DNA from: Paenibacillus pectinilyticus
GTDB taxonomy: Bacteria > Bacillota > Bacilli > Paenibacillales > NBRC-103111
Assembly (NCBI RefSeq): GCF_001700435.1
Contig: NZ_LYPC01000028.1
Location: 134,288-198,287, forward strand
Reading direction: 5' to 3'
Length of the DNA: 64,000 nt
The notes under the pieces are model-generated. The model was not told the origin of the DNA, ran no database searches, and saw only the letters and a program-made list of their open reading frames with translations. The translations under genes and the position numbers were made by a program. The stretch's first letter is position 1, and every line of letters starts with the position of its first letter. This document shows, one piece after another, positions 43,106 through 51,857 of this stretch.

Positions 43106-43700
43106 AGGGGATATAACTCTTTTCTCTTTTATTTAGGAAGACCGTATTAGCGGGCACATGCCCCTTTACAACACTTCCTGCAGCTATAACCGCATTATCA
43201 CCAATAAAGGTATCTCTGAGGATCACGACATTGGAGCCTATCCAAACATTTTCACCAATAATGACCTCCCCTTTGATCAAGTGATCGCCAGTTAGATGCT
43301 TATAATTGTGATCATGGTCATTGATACTGACATGCGGTGCGATCTTGGTCAATCGGCCAATTGAAATACGGTGTGCACAATTGATATGACAGTTATCATT
43401 TATGAATACCTTATCCTCGATGCGAAGCTCACCGTGTTGGTCAACTCGAATACTGGTATGCTTTCTAATAAAGACGAATTTACCAATATATATCTTGGCA
43501 TGCTTGCTGTACGCCTCAATTCGACTATTCGATTGCAAGGAGAAGATCGAGGACTCGATGTTTTTAAAATAAACCAATGCATTCACATAAGCTCTCAGAA
43601 TTCCTATGCTATGTGACATATACAACAGCAGCGTATGATAAGTCCCTCTGCCGCGGCATTCGGCAAGTAACGTCTTCGCTATTTTTCGGAGAACACTCAT
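43095..43700 (-). CDS. WbbJ-type hexapeptide acyltransferase
   Basis: A 201-residue left-handed beta-helix protein. The hexapeptide turns cover residues 70-190 (IYIGKFVFIRKHTSI, NDNCHINCAHRISIG, IGENVWIGSNVVILRDTFIGDNAVIAAGSVV). The catalytic His region is DHDHNYKH. It probably O-acetylates a sugar of the repeat unit. The start overlaps the stop of the upstream glycosyltransferase by four bases. Confidence 0.9.
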   Translation of the reverse strand: MSVLRKIAKTLLAECRGRGTYHTLLLYMSHSIGILRAYVNALVYFKNIESSIFSLQSNSRIEAYSKHAKIYIGKFVFIRKHTSIRVDQHGELRIEDKVFINDNCHINCAHRISIGRLTKIAPHVSINDHDHNYKHLTGDHLIKGEVIIGENVWIGSNVVILRDTFIGDNAVIAAGSVVKGHVPANTVFLNKREKSYIPYAN

Positions 43701-44419
43701 TTCAAATACCCTCTTATCCTGGCAATATTATGGCCGCCAATGAGTTTAGCCAGCAGCATTTTCATCTGACCCTTCCGTCTTTCCTTCGGTGGCAGCCAAC
43801 TCTTGTAGAAATGATGCATCGCGTAGGTGTTCGAGGTCTTAAAGGTTTGGCAGTTTATGTAGTCGTAGGGGGAGAAATAGGTTTGTGGGTAAAAGGTCCC
43901 TAACCCTGGAATGTCTTGATAGTGCCCGTCGGGTTTAAGTCCGAAGTCCTTTAATAGTTGTGTTATCACAGCTACATTCGTTAGTGAATCAAAGCTCCCA
44001 TCGGCACGAAGAAATGATTTCTGATCGTACGATTCCAGGAAGATCTGGATAAGCTTACTCTCTTTCCTTGCACCGATCGTACTTGTAGCGATATAGTTCG
44101 CTTGTTCAAATCCCCAGAACGTGTCGTGGTGCAAGAAATTATCGAAGGATTGAAATACTTCCACATCTGTATCTAAATAAATACCACCATAGTGATACAG
44201 CGCATGTACTCTCGCGTAATCACTCACGAAGGCAAATTTGCCAGACGCATACGCCTCTCTGACATAGGCATGACTACAGATATCGAAATTCCTCTCGTTC
44301 CACTCGATAAATTGATAGTCTGAGAGATGCTGCTGCCAGCTCGCTAAACATCGCTTAACGATATCTGGCTTATCCCTACCGCCAAACCAGCAGTAGTGGA
44401 TGATCTTAGGAATTGTCAT
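43697..44419 (-). CDS. DXD-type glycosyltransferase (GT32-like, capsular type)
   Basis: A 240-residue enzyme beginning MTIPKIIHYCWFGG, the standard opening of this family, with GAGGTGAT eight bases before the ATG at 44419. The frame is open to 44512 but this would overlap the promoter and lacks a ribosome binding site. Motifs: YHYGGIYLDTDVEVFQSFD (the DXD metal site) near residue 80 and AMHHFYKSWL near the end. First gene of operon 3, directly behind a SinR-operator promoter. Confidence 0.9.
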   Translation of the reverse strand: MTIPKIIHYCWFGGRDKPDIVKRCLASWQQHLSDYQFIEWNERNFDICSHAYVREAYASGKFAFVSDYARVHALYHYGGIYLDTDVEVFQSFDNFLHHDTFWGFEQANYIATSTIGARKESKLIQIFLESYDQKSFLRADGSFDSLTNVAVITQLLKDFGLKPDGHYQDIPGLGTFYPQTYFSPYDYINCQTFKTSNTYAMHHFYKSWLPPKERRKGQMKMLLAKLIGGHNIARIRGYLK

Positions 44420-44467
44420 ATCAGCATCACCTCGATAGAGAAAGAATAGGTCCTTAATTTTCGTTAT

Positions 44468-44545
44468 AGAGAACAAAATTGCCGCGAAAGAGTAAAATAA
44501 TTTGTTCCACATTCCTATAATAGTTCTTTATAGAGAACGTGTCAA
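44468..44545 (-). promoter_or_regulatory. Promoter of operon 3 with SinR-type operator
   Basis: TTGACA (44545-44540), 17-bp spacer containing GTTCTCTATAAAGAAC (44523-44538), TATTAT (44522-44517). A further half-site, AGAGAAC at 44468-44474, lies in the leader. The promoter is 100-130 bases before the first gene of operon 3 and starts 19 bases behind the nucleotidyltransferase stop, so the lasso operon may also read into operon 3. Confidence 0.85.
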
Positions 44546-44563
44546 GATAAGACTTTTACCTGC

Positions 44564-45766
44564 TCAAGTTGCAGCGGTTTGCTTTTTCGCTCTTCTCCAG
44601 GCCCATAGGAACGGGCGCAATGGGAAGTACAGAAACTGTGCATATTTGGGCAAAGGTAACGTTTCTACATCTTCTGGATAGGGGTACATGAAGCTTAGAA
44701 CGAACAACACTTTGTTCCAATTCGACATGAGCGAGAACAAATGACGCTTATGATACTTGGACACATCCTCAGGCACGGGATCCGTGTGCAGATTAACCAT
44801 CTGTCGAATATAAAATATAGCCCCTTGCGCTAATCGTCTTGCCCGACTTCCCGTTGTTAGTACATTCAACTCCGAGGGAAGTGTCGTCTGCAAGAGCTGT
44901 GTGGTTAGAACAAGCGCTTGTGCCCCTACATGCAAGTTATCGTGCTTCTTCAATTGCTTGATAAGAACAGACGCATCAAGATTCTGCTTTACGATCTGGT
45001 CGATGTCGACTAACCAGCGGAGTCTTGACCATCCATGCCGCGCACCGTGTGAGGCGAGAAACGAAAATAAATCCTCTTTACCTAAGTAATGGACAGGACT
45101 GCTCGTAATTGTGCTTAACCGTCTCCTCTCCCATAATTCATTAAAGCTAGGCTCTTTAGCTGGACCAGGTCCTAATCGCCAATGAATTTCAACGGTAACT
45201 CGTTTATCCGCGTGGTAATACGTAATATGATGATGCCGCCACTTCCAATCATTCAGAACGGTCAATGGATATTCAATTTTCTCGTAATTTAGTTTACTGA
45301 GCAGATCATCAACACGGTCCAAATCATCGATAGGGACCAAAATATCTAGATCCCGCGAGGTGCGCAGCGATATGTCACCGTACAAATCAGCTGCTAATAC
45401 AGGTCCTTTCAATACGAGGGAGCGAATCATTTGAGTGGCAAACGATTTGCTAAGTTGCTCCATTTCCGCGCTTAAATGCAGCATTTGAAAGGCATTATTA
45501 TGATAATGTTTACGTAGTGTATCCATCATATGTGATGGCACCCAGGCTGTTTTCATGGTCTGCAGCTTCCTATAGAGCTCAGGGTATACCCGATGGTGCA
45601 GAGTTAGCTTAAGAAACTTATCCCAATCAAAATCAACGAGCCAATCTTGGTCTAGTTCTGGAACGTCACCCACGCTTTCCCCACTCTTGAGAAACAGGAA
45701 TAACACCTTCAATTCTTTAGAAAATTGCGTTACATTCAAATCAAAATCGATATCCATAGGACTCAC
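44564..45766 (-). CDS. Nucleotidyltransferase-family protein of the lasso cluster
   Basis: A 400-residue protein of the NTP_transf_5-like family. The GTG at 45766 with AAGGGGG before it is chosen over the longer frame. The active-site block is SLVLKGPVLAADLYGDISLRTSRDLDILVP near residue 125 (the DLDIL acidic pair), with a helical, membrane-adjacent C-terminus. Homologues accompany the kinase in paeninodin- and pseudomycoidin-type lasso clusters. In the latter the enzyme has been linked to sugar addition on the phosphorylated C-terminal serine. Last gene of the lasso operon. Confidence 0.82.
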   Translation of the reverse strand: MSPMDIDFDLNVTQFSKELKVLFLFLKSGESVGDVPELDQDWLVDFDWDKFLKLTLHHRVYPELYRKLQTMKTAWVPSHMMDTLRKHYHNNAFQMLHLSAEMEQLSKSFATQMIRSLVLKGPVLAADLYGDISLRTSRDLDILVPIDDLDRVDDLLSKLNYEKIEYPLTVLNDWKWRHHHITYYHADKRVTVEIHWRLGPGPAKEPSFNELWERRRLSTITSSPVHYLGKEDLFSFLASHGARHGWSRLRWLVDIDQIVKQNLDASVLIKQLKKHDNLHVGAQALVLTTQLLQTTLPSELNVLTTGSRARRLAQGAIFYIRQMVNLHTDPVPEDVSKYHKRHLFSLMSNWNKVLFVLSFMYPYPEDVETLPLPKYAQFLYFPLRPFLWAWRRAKKQTAAT

Positions 45767-45812
45767 CAATACCCCCTTGATCCTTCTACACACACGTGCT
45801 TTCCTCTATGGA

Positions 45813-47621
45813 CTAACCATGAGGCATAACGACAACTTGTTGCTCTAACAAGTGATTCAATAAGCTCTTCTTTTCATTGGCCAATTGATTAAACATGCCT
45901 TTTTGGACGATTGTTCCTTGATCTACAACGATGACTTGATCCGCATTGCGGATCGTCGACAAGCGATGAGCGATGACGATAATCGTCATTTTACCCTTTA
46001 ACTGATCTAACGCTGCCAAAATCTTCGCTTCATTTTCTGTATCAAGCGCACTAGAAGCTTCATCCAAAACAAGGATAGACGTTTTACGCAGGATCGCTCT
46101 TGCCAGCACAAGACGCTGCCGCTCTCCACCCGAAAGTCTAACACCACGGTCTCCAATTAGCGTATCAAGTCCTTGCGGAAGTCGTTTCACAAATTCAGCT
46201 GAAATCGAGAATTCTAGCGCTTCCCAGATTTCCTCTTCCGTTGCTTGCGGCTTAATCATTAATAAGTTCTCTCGAATACTGCCATTGAATAAAAATGGAT
46301 CCTGTGGAACATAACTAATCGCCTGACGAAAGGATAATAAGTTTTCAGAGGTCAATGGTGTACCGTCGATACAGATTTGACCTTTCTCTGGCTGAAGCAG
46401 CCCCATTATGATATCAATCAAGGTACTTTTTCCTGCACCAGAACGCCCAACAATAGCTGTTGTCTGATTAGCCGGAATTTGCACTTGGATATTTTCAAGC
46501 TGATAGTTGGATTCTTGCTTATTATAGCGGAAGTAGATCTGTTTACATTCGATACCCTGATGAACCGACATGGGCACGATATGCTTAGCGGACTTCTCCG
46601 CATCTTCAAACTCCTTAGCATTCTTACTATCCTCTTGCAAGCGAAGAATCGATTCCACAGCTGGGATACAAGAAGCGATTTGCTCCAAATTGGCTTGAAT
46701 CCCTGTAAATCGCGGCCATAATCGCGAGAAAATCAGCACAATTAATAAGAGTTGACCGGGCTGTGCCTTAAATAATTGGATTGAAACGTAAATAAGGGAG
46801 ACAATTAGCAAGGTCGAAGTAATTTTGTAGAAGGTTTGTGAGGTGTTGTTTAATCTGTTTATTTTGAGTTTTTCAGCCACAACCCGTTCGCACCACGTCC
46901 GTAACCAAGCATAGCGGGATGCTTCTAACGAGTTGCTTTTAATATCTTTAATACCATTGAATTGATCGGTAATTCCACCTAGATAGCTTTGTGCAATTTC
47001 AATAGTCTCATTCCCAACCAATCTTGACTTCTTGATAAAACGCCTTGAGAACAAAGCGATAATAACGCCAGCCGCTAAGACGAATAACGTAATCTTTGGT
47101 GAAAGCCAAAAGGCAATACCCAATTGAATAGCTGTGAAAATAACAGATGTCATCAGTTGAAGCAAGAGATTCGTCCCTCTCACAAGATGTGAAATTTCTT
47201 CCGTTAAGGAATTAATGAGATCCGATTTTCTCTTATTAACAAAAAAAGCCCAATTGGCCTGCAGTAAAGAGCGATAGGTTTCCATACGAATATGGTTGGT
47301 GAACCCCATAAGAATACGGAGATTTCGATGATTTAAATTTTGCTGAATGAGTGTTTGTGAGATGATCATCCCCGCGTAAGCACCTAACAGCAGGAGTAAA
47401 CTCCATTTCGCAGGTATGTCCTGCAAAAAACCAAAAATATGCTGTAAAGTACTGGAGCCTGAGCTAATGCTAAGTACACCACTGAGACTGATCAACGGGA
47501 TTAAGAGTAAGACTCCTGCACCATCTAGCAAACTAACCAGCACCATACCGATCACATTGATATATAAAATCTTCCCTGCAAATACGTGTAGCTTTCTTGC
47601 AAAATGTAAGAGCTGCTTCAC
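45813..47621 (-). CDS. ABC exporter of the lasso peptide (LapD type)
   Basis: A 602-residue half-transporter with six N-terminal membrane helices and an ATPase domain: Walker A GRSGAGKST near 393, VRLSGGERQRLVLARA signature near 497, Walker B SILVLDEASSALD. The GTG at 47621 with AGGGGG seven bases before it is preferred; the frame is open to 47702 but that region contains the hairpin after precursor 2. It exports the matured lasso peptides and gives self-protection. Extra residues before the first helix are few. Confidence 0.9.
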   Translation of the reverse strand: MKQLLHFARKLHVFAGKILYINVIGMVLVSLLDGAGVLLLIPLISLSGVLSISSGSSTLQHIFGFLQDIPAKWSLLLLLGAYAGMIISQTLIQQNLNHRNLRILMGFTNHIRMETYRSLLQANWAFFVNKRKSDLINSLTEEISHLVRGTNLLLQLMTSVIFTAIQLGIAFWLSPKITLFVLAAGVIIALFSRRFIKKSRLVGNETIEIAQSYLGGITDQFNGIKDIKSNSLEASRYAWLRTWCERVVAEKLKINRLNNTSQTFYKITSTLLIVSLIYVSIQLFKAQPGQLLLIVLIFSRLWPRFTGIQANLEQIASCIPAVESILRLQEDSKNAKEFEDAEKSAKHIVPMSVHQGIECKQIYFRYNKQESNYQLENIQVQIPANQTTAIVGRSGAGKSTLIDIIMGLLQPEKGQICIDGTPLTSENLLSFRQAISYVPQDPFLFNGSIRENLLMIKPQATEEEIWEALEFSISAEFVKRLPQGLDTLIGDRGVRLSGGERQRLVLARAILRKTSILVLDEASSALDTENEAKILAALDQLKGKMTIIVIAHRLSTIRNADQVIVVDQGTIVQKGMFNQLANEKKSLLNHLLEQQVVVMPHG

Positions 47622-47672
47622 CGCAAATCCCCCTAAATAACCTGATCTTCCCTTATGCGAATGTGTAGTAAA

Positions 47673-47700
47673 GCCCTTATACAGAGTCTCGTATAAGGGC
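47673..47700 (-). terminator. Hairpin directly behind lasso precursor 2
   Basis: GCCCTTATAC and GTATAAGGGC form a perfect 10-bp stem around GAGACTCT, 30 bases after the stop of precursor 2. A near-identical stem follows precursor 1. There is no U-tract, so it is more likely an mRNA-stabilising or partly terminating element than a full stop. Confidence 0.65.
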
Positions 47701-47729
47701 AAATAATCCTTTTATATAGTATTCAGTTC

Positions 47730-47867
47730 TTAGCTATGATCTTTAGGCCCAAGAATTTCAGGACTATGATCGAACAAGGATGCATCCCATTGTTCGTTCG
47801 GACTTCCAGCCATCGTCATGTTAAGATCAAGTGTTTCCAAATCTGGTTTTTGCCAATTTTTTTGCAT
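47730..47867 (-). CDS. Lasso peptide precursor 2 (paeninodin family)
   Basis: A 45-residue precursor with GGAGGTGATACT before the ATG. The leader MQKNWQKPDLETLDLNMTM keeps the W..P.LE.LD recognition block for the RRE protein and the conserved Thr at -2. The core starts AGSPNEQWD, so the ring would be an Ala1-Asp9 macrolactam, and ends in KDHS. The final serine is the expected site of the kinase. The core is 26 residues and differs almost fully from precursor 1 outside AG and D9. Its gene lies between B2 and the exporter, an unusual second position. Confidence 0.88.
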   Translation of the reverse strand: MQKNWQKPDLETLDLNMTMAGSPNEQWDASLFDHSPEILGPKDHS

Positions 47868-47891
47868 AGTATCACCTCCCTTCATGCAGAT

Positions 47892-48371
47892 CTAGATTGC
47901 CTTTTTAGCAAAAGTACCAACAACAGTAAACCTTTTCATTTCTTCTGCCCCGGAGACATAATAGGGGCCGCTGCGCAGCCAAGCATGTGCAATCATGCTC
48001 CCTGTTTCATCCTTCGCAGTACCAAGATAAAGTGTACTATCGATCTTACGACGTTCTAGCATTTTCATAGCCGCTAGTGCTCTCACCAGGCATTTGCTAT
48101 CCCATGGGGTATAGCGGCTCATGGTTTGAATCGCACTAGCAACGCTAGAAACCTTCCTTCTATCAATATGGAGAGGGCTAATGCTTGTCTCATCCATCTG
48201 AAGGCCAAACATGTCAATAACTTTTGTGAAACGGATTGATTTAAGGATGCGGGCCCAGCCCAGAAATGTATAAGCTTCCAAAAATAAAAGCATTGTTGTC
48301 ATATCTAAGGAACAAATAAGTTTAAGGATGCGAACGAATCGCATGGGGACGATCTTATTTTTCACGAACAT
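47892..48371 (-). CDS. Lasso leader peptidase B2 (transglutaminase-like)
   Basis: A 159-residue protein of the lasso B2 family. The catalytic Cys is in WDSKCLVRALAA near residue 95, the His in AHAWLRSGPYYVSG near 128, with an Asp/Glu beyond. It cleaves the leader after the RRE protein delivers the precursor. It overlaps the B1 gene by 17 bases. A second ATG at 48344 is possible but has no ribosome binding site. The N-terminus is hydrophobic (FVRILKLICSL), typical of the family. Confidence 0.9.
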   Translation of the reverse strand: MFVKNKIVPMRFVRILKLICSLDMTTMLLFLEAYTFLGWARILKSIRFTKVIDMFGLQMDETSISPLHIDRRKVSSVASAIQTMSRYTPWDSKCLVRALAAMKMLERRKIDSTLYLGTAKDETGSMIAHAWLRSGPYYVSGAEEMKRFTVVGTFAKKAI

Positions 48372-48651
48372 AAATAAGTTCTTCTTTCAGTAAATGTTCC
48401 AAAAAGCCAATAACATGTTCTTCACATTGCTCTTTCTCGACCTGATATTCCGAAATTAAAGTAAGAATGATTTCTGCGATAACAGTTGGAGATGCAATAA
48501 GCTCCCAGATCCTGCCGCCTACTTCGCCTAAATTATAATATTTATTATGTTGCACATTGAGCATGACTTTATCTTCACCCATATTACTAACGATATTGCC
48601 TTTACCCTGCTCAACGATATCAACGATTGTCAGCGTAGCTTGTTTGATCAT
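48355..48651 (-). CDS. Lasso RRE protein B1 (PqqD-like)
   Basis: A 98-residue RiPP recognition element. Strand/turn features are NMGEDKVMLNVQHNKYYNLGEVGGRIWELI, then a winged-helix-like tail with EHVIGFLEHLLKEELIYV. It binds the leader peptides' W..P.LE.LD motif and feeds them to B2. The start is three bases after the kinase stop. Confidence 0.92.
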   Translation of the reverse strand: MIKQATLTIVDIVEQGKGNIVSNMGEDKVMLNVQHNKYYNLGEVGGRIWELIASPTVIAEIILTLISEYQVEKEQCEEHVIGFLEHLLKEELIYVREK

Positions 48652-48653
48652 GG

Positions 48654-49580
48654 TTACTCCTCCTCATGGATGGTATCTAGAACTAATGAGACAAGTTGAT
48701 GAGCGGTAAAGCCGCTAGTCGGGCGATTCAATTGATACATATCGATATTTTTCATCATGCGTGCTGATGTAGAGAAGTGCCAGTCCAGCAAGCCTAGCGG
48801 TGCTAGAAAGGTTTGCCGATACGTATGTTGGAACAGCCTAGATAAGCCTGTCAGTCTCGGAATTTCTTGAAGACATACCTGTTCACCGTCATACTTCACT
48901 AGCTCGAATACGGCTGCTAATGGGAGTGTTTCTGTTGTAAAATTGGAGGGAACGGGTATCGTGTATTTCGTTTCTCTCTGGAATATAGGATCGTACCTAC
49001 TTGTTTCCATCCCAAAGTGAGTAAGACTTTCCTGCCAAAGCTTCTGCTGCGGGTACGCTGGCGTCACCACCGGCTGATCTGCAGAATCAAACGAGATTGG
49101 AATGACATCATCACTTAACAAGGAGTAACCATGATTGATAAACGCTGAAGCGAGCGTTGATTTCCCAGCTCCTGAATGCCCAACAATCGCGTATGCTTTA
49201 CCATCAATTGCGATCGCACTGCCGTGTAAAGGCAATATGCGCCTCTGCATCAATATCGCACCCATACAAGTCCCAAGTAGATAAAGGCGAATTTTGGATT
49301 CCTCCGCATGCTTAACCGGTGAGATCGTAATCCTCTTCCCATCTTGAATCAAGAAAATAGCTGTATCAGGAATCTCAAATATGACTTTATCTTCATAGAT
49401 GAGGATACCTTGATTAGCAGGCACAAGTTCTGACCACAAATTGGTTAAGTCAGCCATCGTAACTTCTACATCAGCATCTCCTTGTATATCACTTAGTAGG
49501 CTTAGTTCGGGCAGATGGAAGTCGCTGCGAATGCTTAAGCCAAATGCTTGAAAAATCACTCTCTCTTGTGTTTTTATCAT
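48654..49580 (-). CDS. HprK-like lasso peptide kinase
   Basis: A 308-residue protein. The ATG at 49580 has GGAG eight bases upstream; the frame is open to 49619 but that overlaps a hairpin. The nucleotide loop is AIVGHSGAGKSTLASAF near residue 137, and LSDDVIPI follows at the catalytic Asp pair position. In paeninodin (PadeK) and relatives this kinase phosphorylates the C-terminal serine of the precursor. Both precursors here end in HS, which fits. It lies behind precursor 1. Confidence 0.88.
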   Translation of the reverse strand: MIKTQERVIFQAFGLSIRSDFHLPELSLLSDIQGDADVEVTMADLTNLWSELVPANQGILIYEDKVIFEIPDTAIFLIQDGKRITISPVKHAEESKIRLYLLGTCMGAILMQRRILPLHGSAIAIDGKAYAIVGHSGAGKSTLASAFINHGYSLLSDDVIPISFDSADQPVVTPAYPQQKLWQESLTHFGMETSRYDPIFQRETKYTIPVPSNFTTETLPLAAVFELVKYDGEQVCLQEIPRLTGLSRLFQHTYRQTFLAPLGLLDWHFSTSARMMKNIDMYQLNRPTSGFTAHQLVSLVLDTIHEEE

Positions 49581-49616
49581 CTCATTCACTCCAGATACGC
49601 TGCAAAATTTTTGAAG

Positions 49617-49648
49617 CAACCCTTATACTGGCTTACGTATAAGGGTTG
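49617..49648 (-). terminator. Hairpin directly behind lasso precursor 1
   Basis: CAACCCTTATAC and GTATAAGGGTTG form a 12-bp stem around GTAAGCCA, 35 bases after the precursor stop and before the kinase gene. It shares CCCTTATAC...GTATAAGGG with the hairpin behind precursor 2. No U-tract follows except a short one (GCTTC), so partial termination or 3'-end protection is likely. Confidence 0.65.
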
Positions 49649-49682
49649 TGATGGATACCTCACACTGCTAGGTTAAACAAGA

Positions 49683-49814
49683 TTAGCTATGGTGAAGTGC
49701 ACCTTGCTCATCCTCGTCTTGATAGTTCTGATCCAAATAACGAAGACCAGGACCAGCCAATGTCATACTCAAGTCAAGTGTTTCAAGTACAGGTTGATTC
49801 CACTGTTTTTGCAT
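49683..49814 (-). CDS. Lasso peptide precursor 1 (paeninodin family)
   Basis: A 43-residue precursor starting at an ATG with GGAGGTGATATT before it, immediately after the cyclase gene. The leader MQKQWNQPVLETLDLSMTL has the RRE-binding W..P.LE.LD block and Thr at -2. The core starts AGPGLRYLD, giving an Ala1-Asp9 ring, followed by an acidic tail and a final HHS, 24 residues in all. Paeninodin has the same AGPG start, Asp9 and terminal serine. The two precursors share leaders but not cores. Confidence 0.92.
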   Translation of the reverse strand: MQKQWNQPVLETLDLSMTLAGPGLRYLDQNYQDEDEQGALHHS

Positions 49815-49826
49815 AATATCACCTCC

Positions 49827-51767
49827 TTAAGATAGTTTCCTGAGAAATCGATAAACAATAAGGCTTCTCATGAGTATTCCGAAATCAGGACTGAATGCTG
49901 CATTCGCTTGTGGTGAACTGCGAATATTCGAAATCGCTTTGTGTAAAACAGGCACATTCATCATCTCTGAAGCCATTGGATCTTTGATTAAGTGCTGAAC
50001 CTCATCAATAAACTCCGACCAGGCAGGTGTCATACGATGAATCACATCAACGCCTTGAATCCCCCGAACCCGTTGATTTAAGCGAATGTCATCTGGCAAC
50101 AGATTGTGCATCGATCTTCGGATTAGTGCGCGATCCTGGCCCTGCTGTATAAACTGTTCCGTCGGTAATGATAGGCAGAATCTTATGACTCTTAAATCAT
50201 TCGTAGGGTCGCGTCCCTGCAGCTTATATCGAAGCGATAGCTTAGATGCGCTTGTATTACTTGTGCTCCATAGATTTAACTGTTGGAAGTGATTGTATCT
50301 TTCGATTTCCAAATTGTTGGAATTATGAACACCTGCAAGCAATCCTCGCGATTCCAATTTATGAATAATATTTGTTTTCTTAGCTAATGTTGGATTAATT
50401 AATTGTAGAGGGGCTTCTGGTTGGGTTTCTTTGGAGAGCCATTGATGGATCCCAGGAAATGCTTTCTGTGCGGTCAACTTAAGAATTCGAGCTCTGCCTA
50501 CGCCCGTATTCACACTGTATTTGCACACTTCATCATACAGATGGAGCCAATTCAGTTTCTTCATGAGTGATGCATAGTAAGGCATAGCCGGCCCCCATGA
50601 AATTGTGAAATTCCCTCGGCTCCCATTTAAGAGAACACCGATATCCTGCTGATGTGCTCTTTCATATATCCCTTTAATCCACACGGAATTCGCGAAAAAC
50701 TTGTAAGGCATCTCCATAATCTCAAGCCAATCATCCACTTCTGACAAGGCGCTTTTTCCTGCAAAGTCTAGATACTGATCGTTAATATTACCTACATGAG
50801 CAACCGTGGATTTGATAAGTGGTCTTTCATCGGCTAACCTATATCTATTCGTCCAATCCGAGAAATTCCCCTCGGGAATTTGACTGTACGTATATAATTG
50901 TTTCTTCTGCTTCTGCAGCGCTCTTGCTGCAAAGCTGACAATAGATCCCGAATCCAAGCCTCCGCTTAACTGGGAACCGACGTTGCGGTGCGTACGCACC
51001 CTAGCCGTTACTGCACTTTGGAAAACATCACGGAAGGCCTCTTCATATTCTTCGTTCGTTTTTAATTTCAACGGTTTGCCTGCAGAGAATGTAAGGTATT
51101 TGGAAAGTGTTACTTTACCAGCCTTTACTGTAATACTGTGTGATGGAGGTATTTGCTCAATATGCTTGTACACCGTTGATTCCACATCGACCGTATCGAT
51201 AACACTGGTTATCGCTAGGAACTCAGCAAGCCAATCCTCATTCAACTTTTTTTCAATATAGGGTAGGGCATGTAATGGTTCTATCATTGTGGAAAATACA
51301 AAGCTCGCTGGATTGTGAAAGTAATACAGAGTTCGACTCCCCGTGAAATCTCTAGCACCGAAGAGCTGCCTGTTTTTTGCATCCCAGATCATAAAGGCAA
51401 AGTCGCCAATTAAATACTTCGGAACATCTTCGCCCCACTTGCGGTACGCTAACAGGATGAGTGCACTATCGGGAAACCCAGCTCGCAGGCTTCGTTCTAT
51501 TTGTAATTGCTCGAATAACTCATCTCGATTATCCAGGATCGCATCTGCCGTAATCGCCAGCTGCCTCTCTGGATCGTAGGTTGGAACTCGTTCGCCAACT
51601 GATTCCGGGGTAATCCACTGGGCATGGCAACCAAAGAAGACTTGCTGGCTGCTCCAGGTATGACTATCATCTGCAGGAAACTTTTCTAGCGCCTTCATCA
51701 AGAGAGCCCCATGGGCTAAGGAAACGGGCTGATCGTTCATTTGAAAAATACCAGTTATAGCGCTCAT
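49827..51767 (-). CDS. Lasso cyclase C (asparagine-synthetase-like)
   Basis: A 646-residue ATP-dependent macrolactam synthetase. The N-terminal glutaminase-like domain starts MSAITGIF, without the Cys2 needed for glutamine hydrolysis, as in lasso cyclases. The ATP loop is SQLSGGLDSGSIVSFAAR near 268. It activates the Asp9 side chain and closes the ring on the core N-terminus. First gene of the lasso operon, downstream of a SinR-type operator. Confidence 0.93.
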   Translation of the reverse strand: MSAITGIFQMNDQPVSLAHGALLMKALEKFPADDSHTWSSQQVFFGCHAQWITPESVGERVPTYDPERQLAITADAILDNRDELFEQLQIERSLRAGFPDSALILLAYRKWGEDVPKYLIGDFAFMIWDAKNRQLFGARDFTGSRTLYYFHNPASFVFSTMIEPLHALPYIEKKLNEDWLAEFLAITSVIDTVDVESTVYKHIEQIPPSHSITVKAGKVTLSKYLTFSAGKPLKLKTNEEYEEAFRDVFQSAVTARVRTHRNVGSQLSGGLDSGSIVSFAARALQKQKKQLYTYSQIPEGNFSDWTNRYRLADERPLIKSTVAHVGNINDQYLDFAGKSALSEVDDWLEIMEMPYKFFANSVWIKGIYERAHQQDIGVLLNGSRGNFTISWGPAMPYYASLMKKLNWLHLYDEVCKYSVNTGVGRARILKLTAQKAFPGIHQWLSKETQPEAPLQLINPTLAKKTNIIHKLESRGLLAGVHNSNNLEIERYNHFQQLNLWSTSNTSASKLSLRYKLQGRDPTNDLRVIRFCLSLPTEQFIQQGQDRALIRRSMHNLLPDDIRLNQRVRGIQGVDVIHRMTPAWSEFIDEVQHLIKDPMASEMMNVPVLHKAISNIRSSPQANAAFSPDFGILMRSLIVYRFLRKLS

Positions 51768-51857
51768 AGTTCCTCCAACGTTCGATCTATTAATTTTTTT
51801 CCAACGCCCCCGATCGTTCTCTCGAAGAAACGTTTTCCATTGTTTACTGATTCATTT

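Noticed and set aside
47736..48059. 107-residue plus-strand frame over the lasso B2 and precursor genes
   Set aside because: It is the antisense of the clear minus-strand genes at 47730-47867 and 47892-48371 and has no ribosome binding site.
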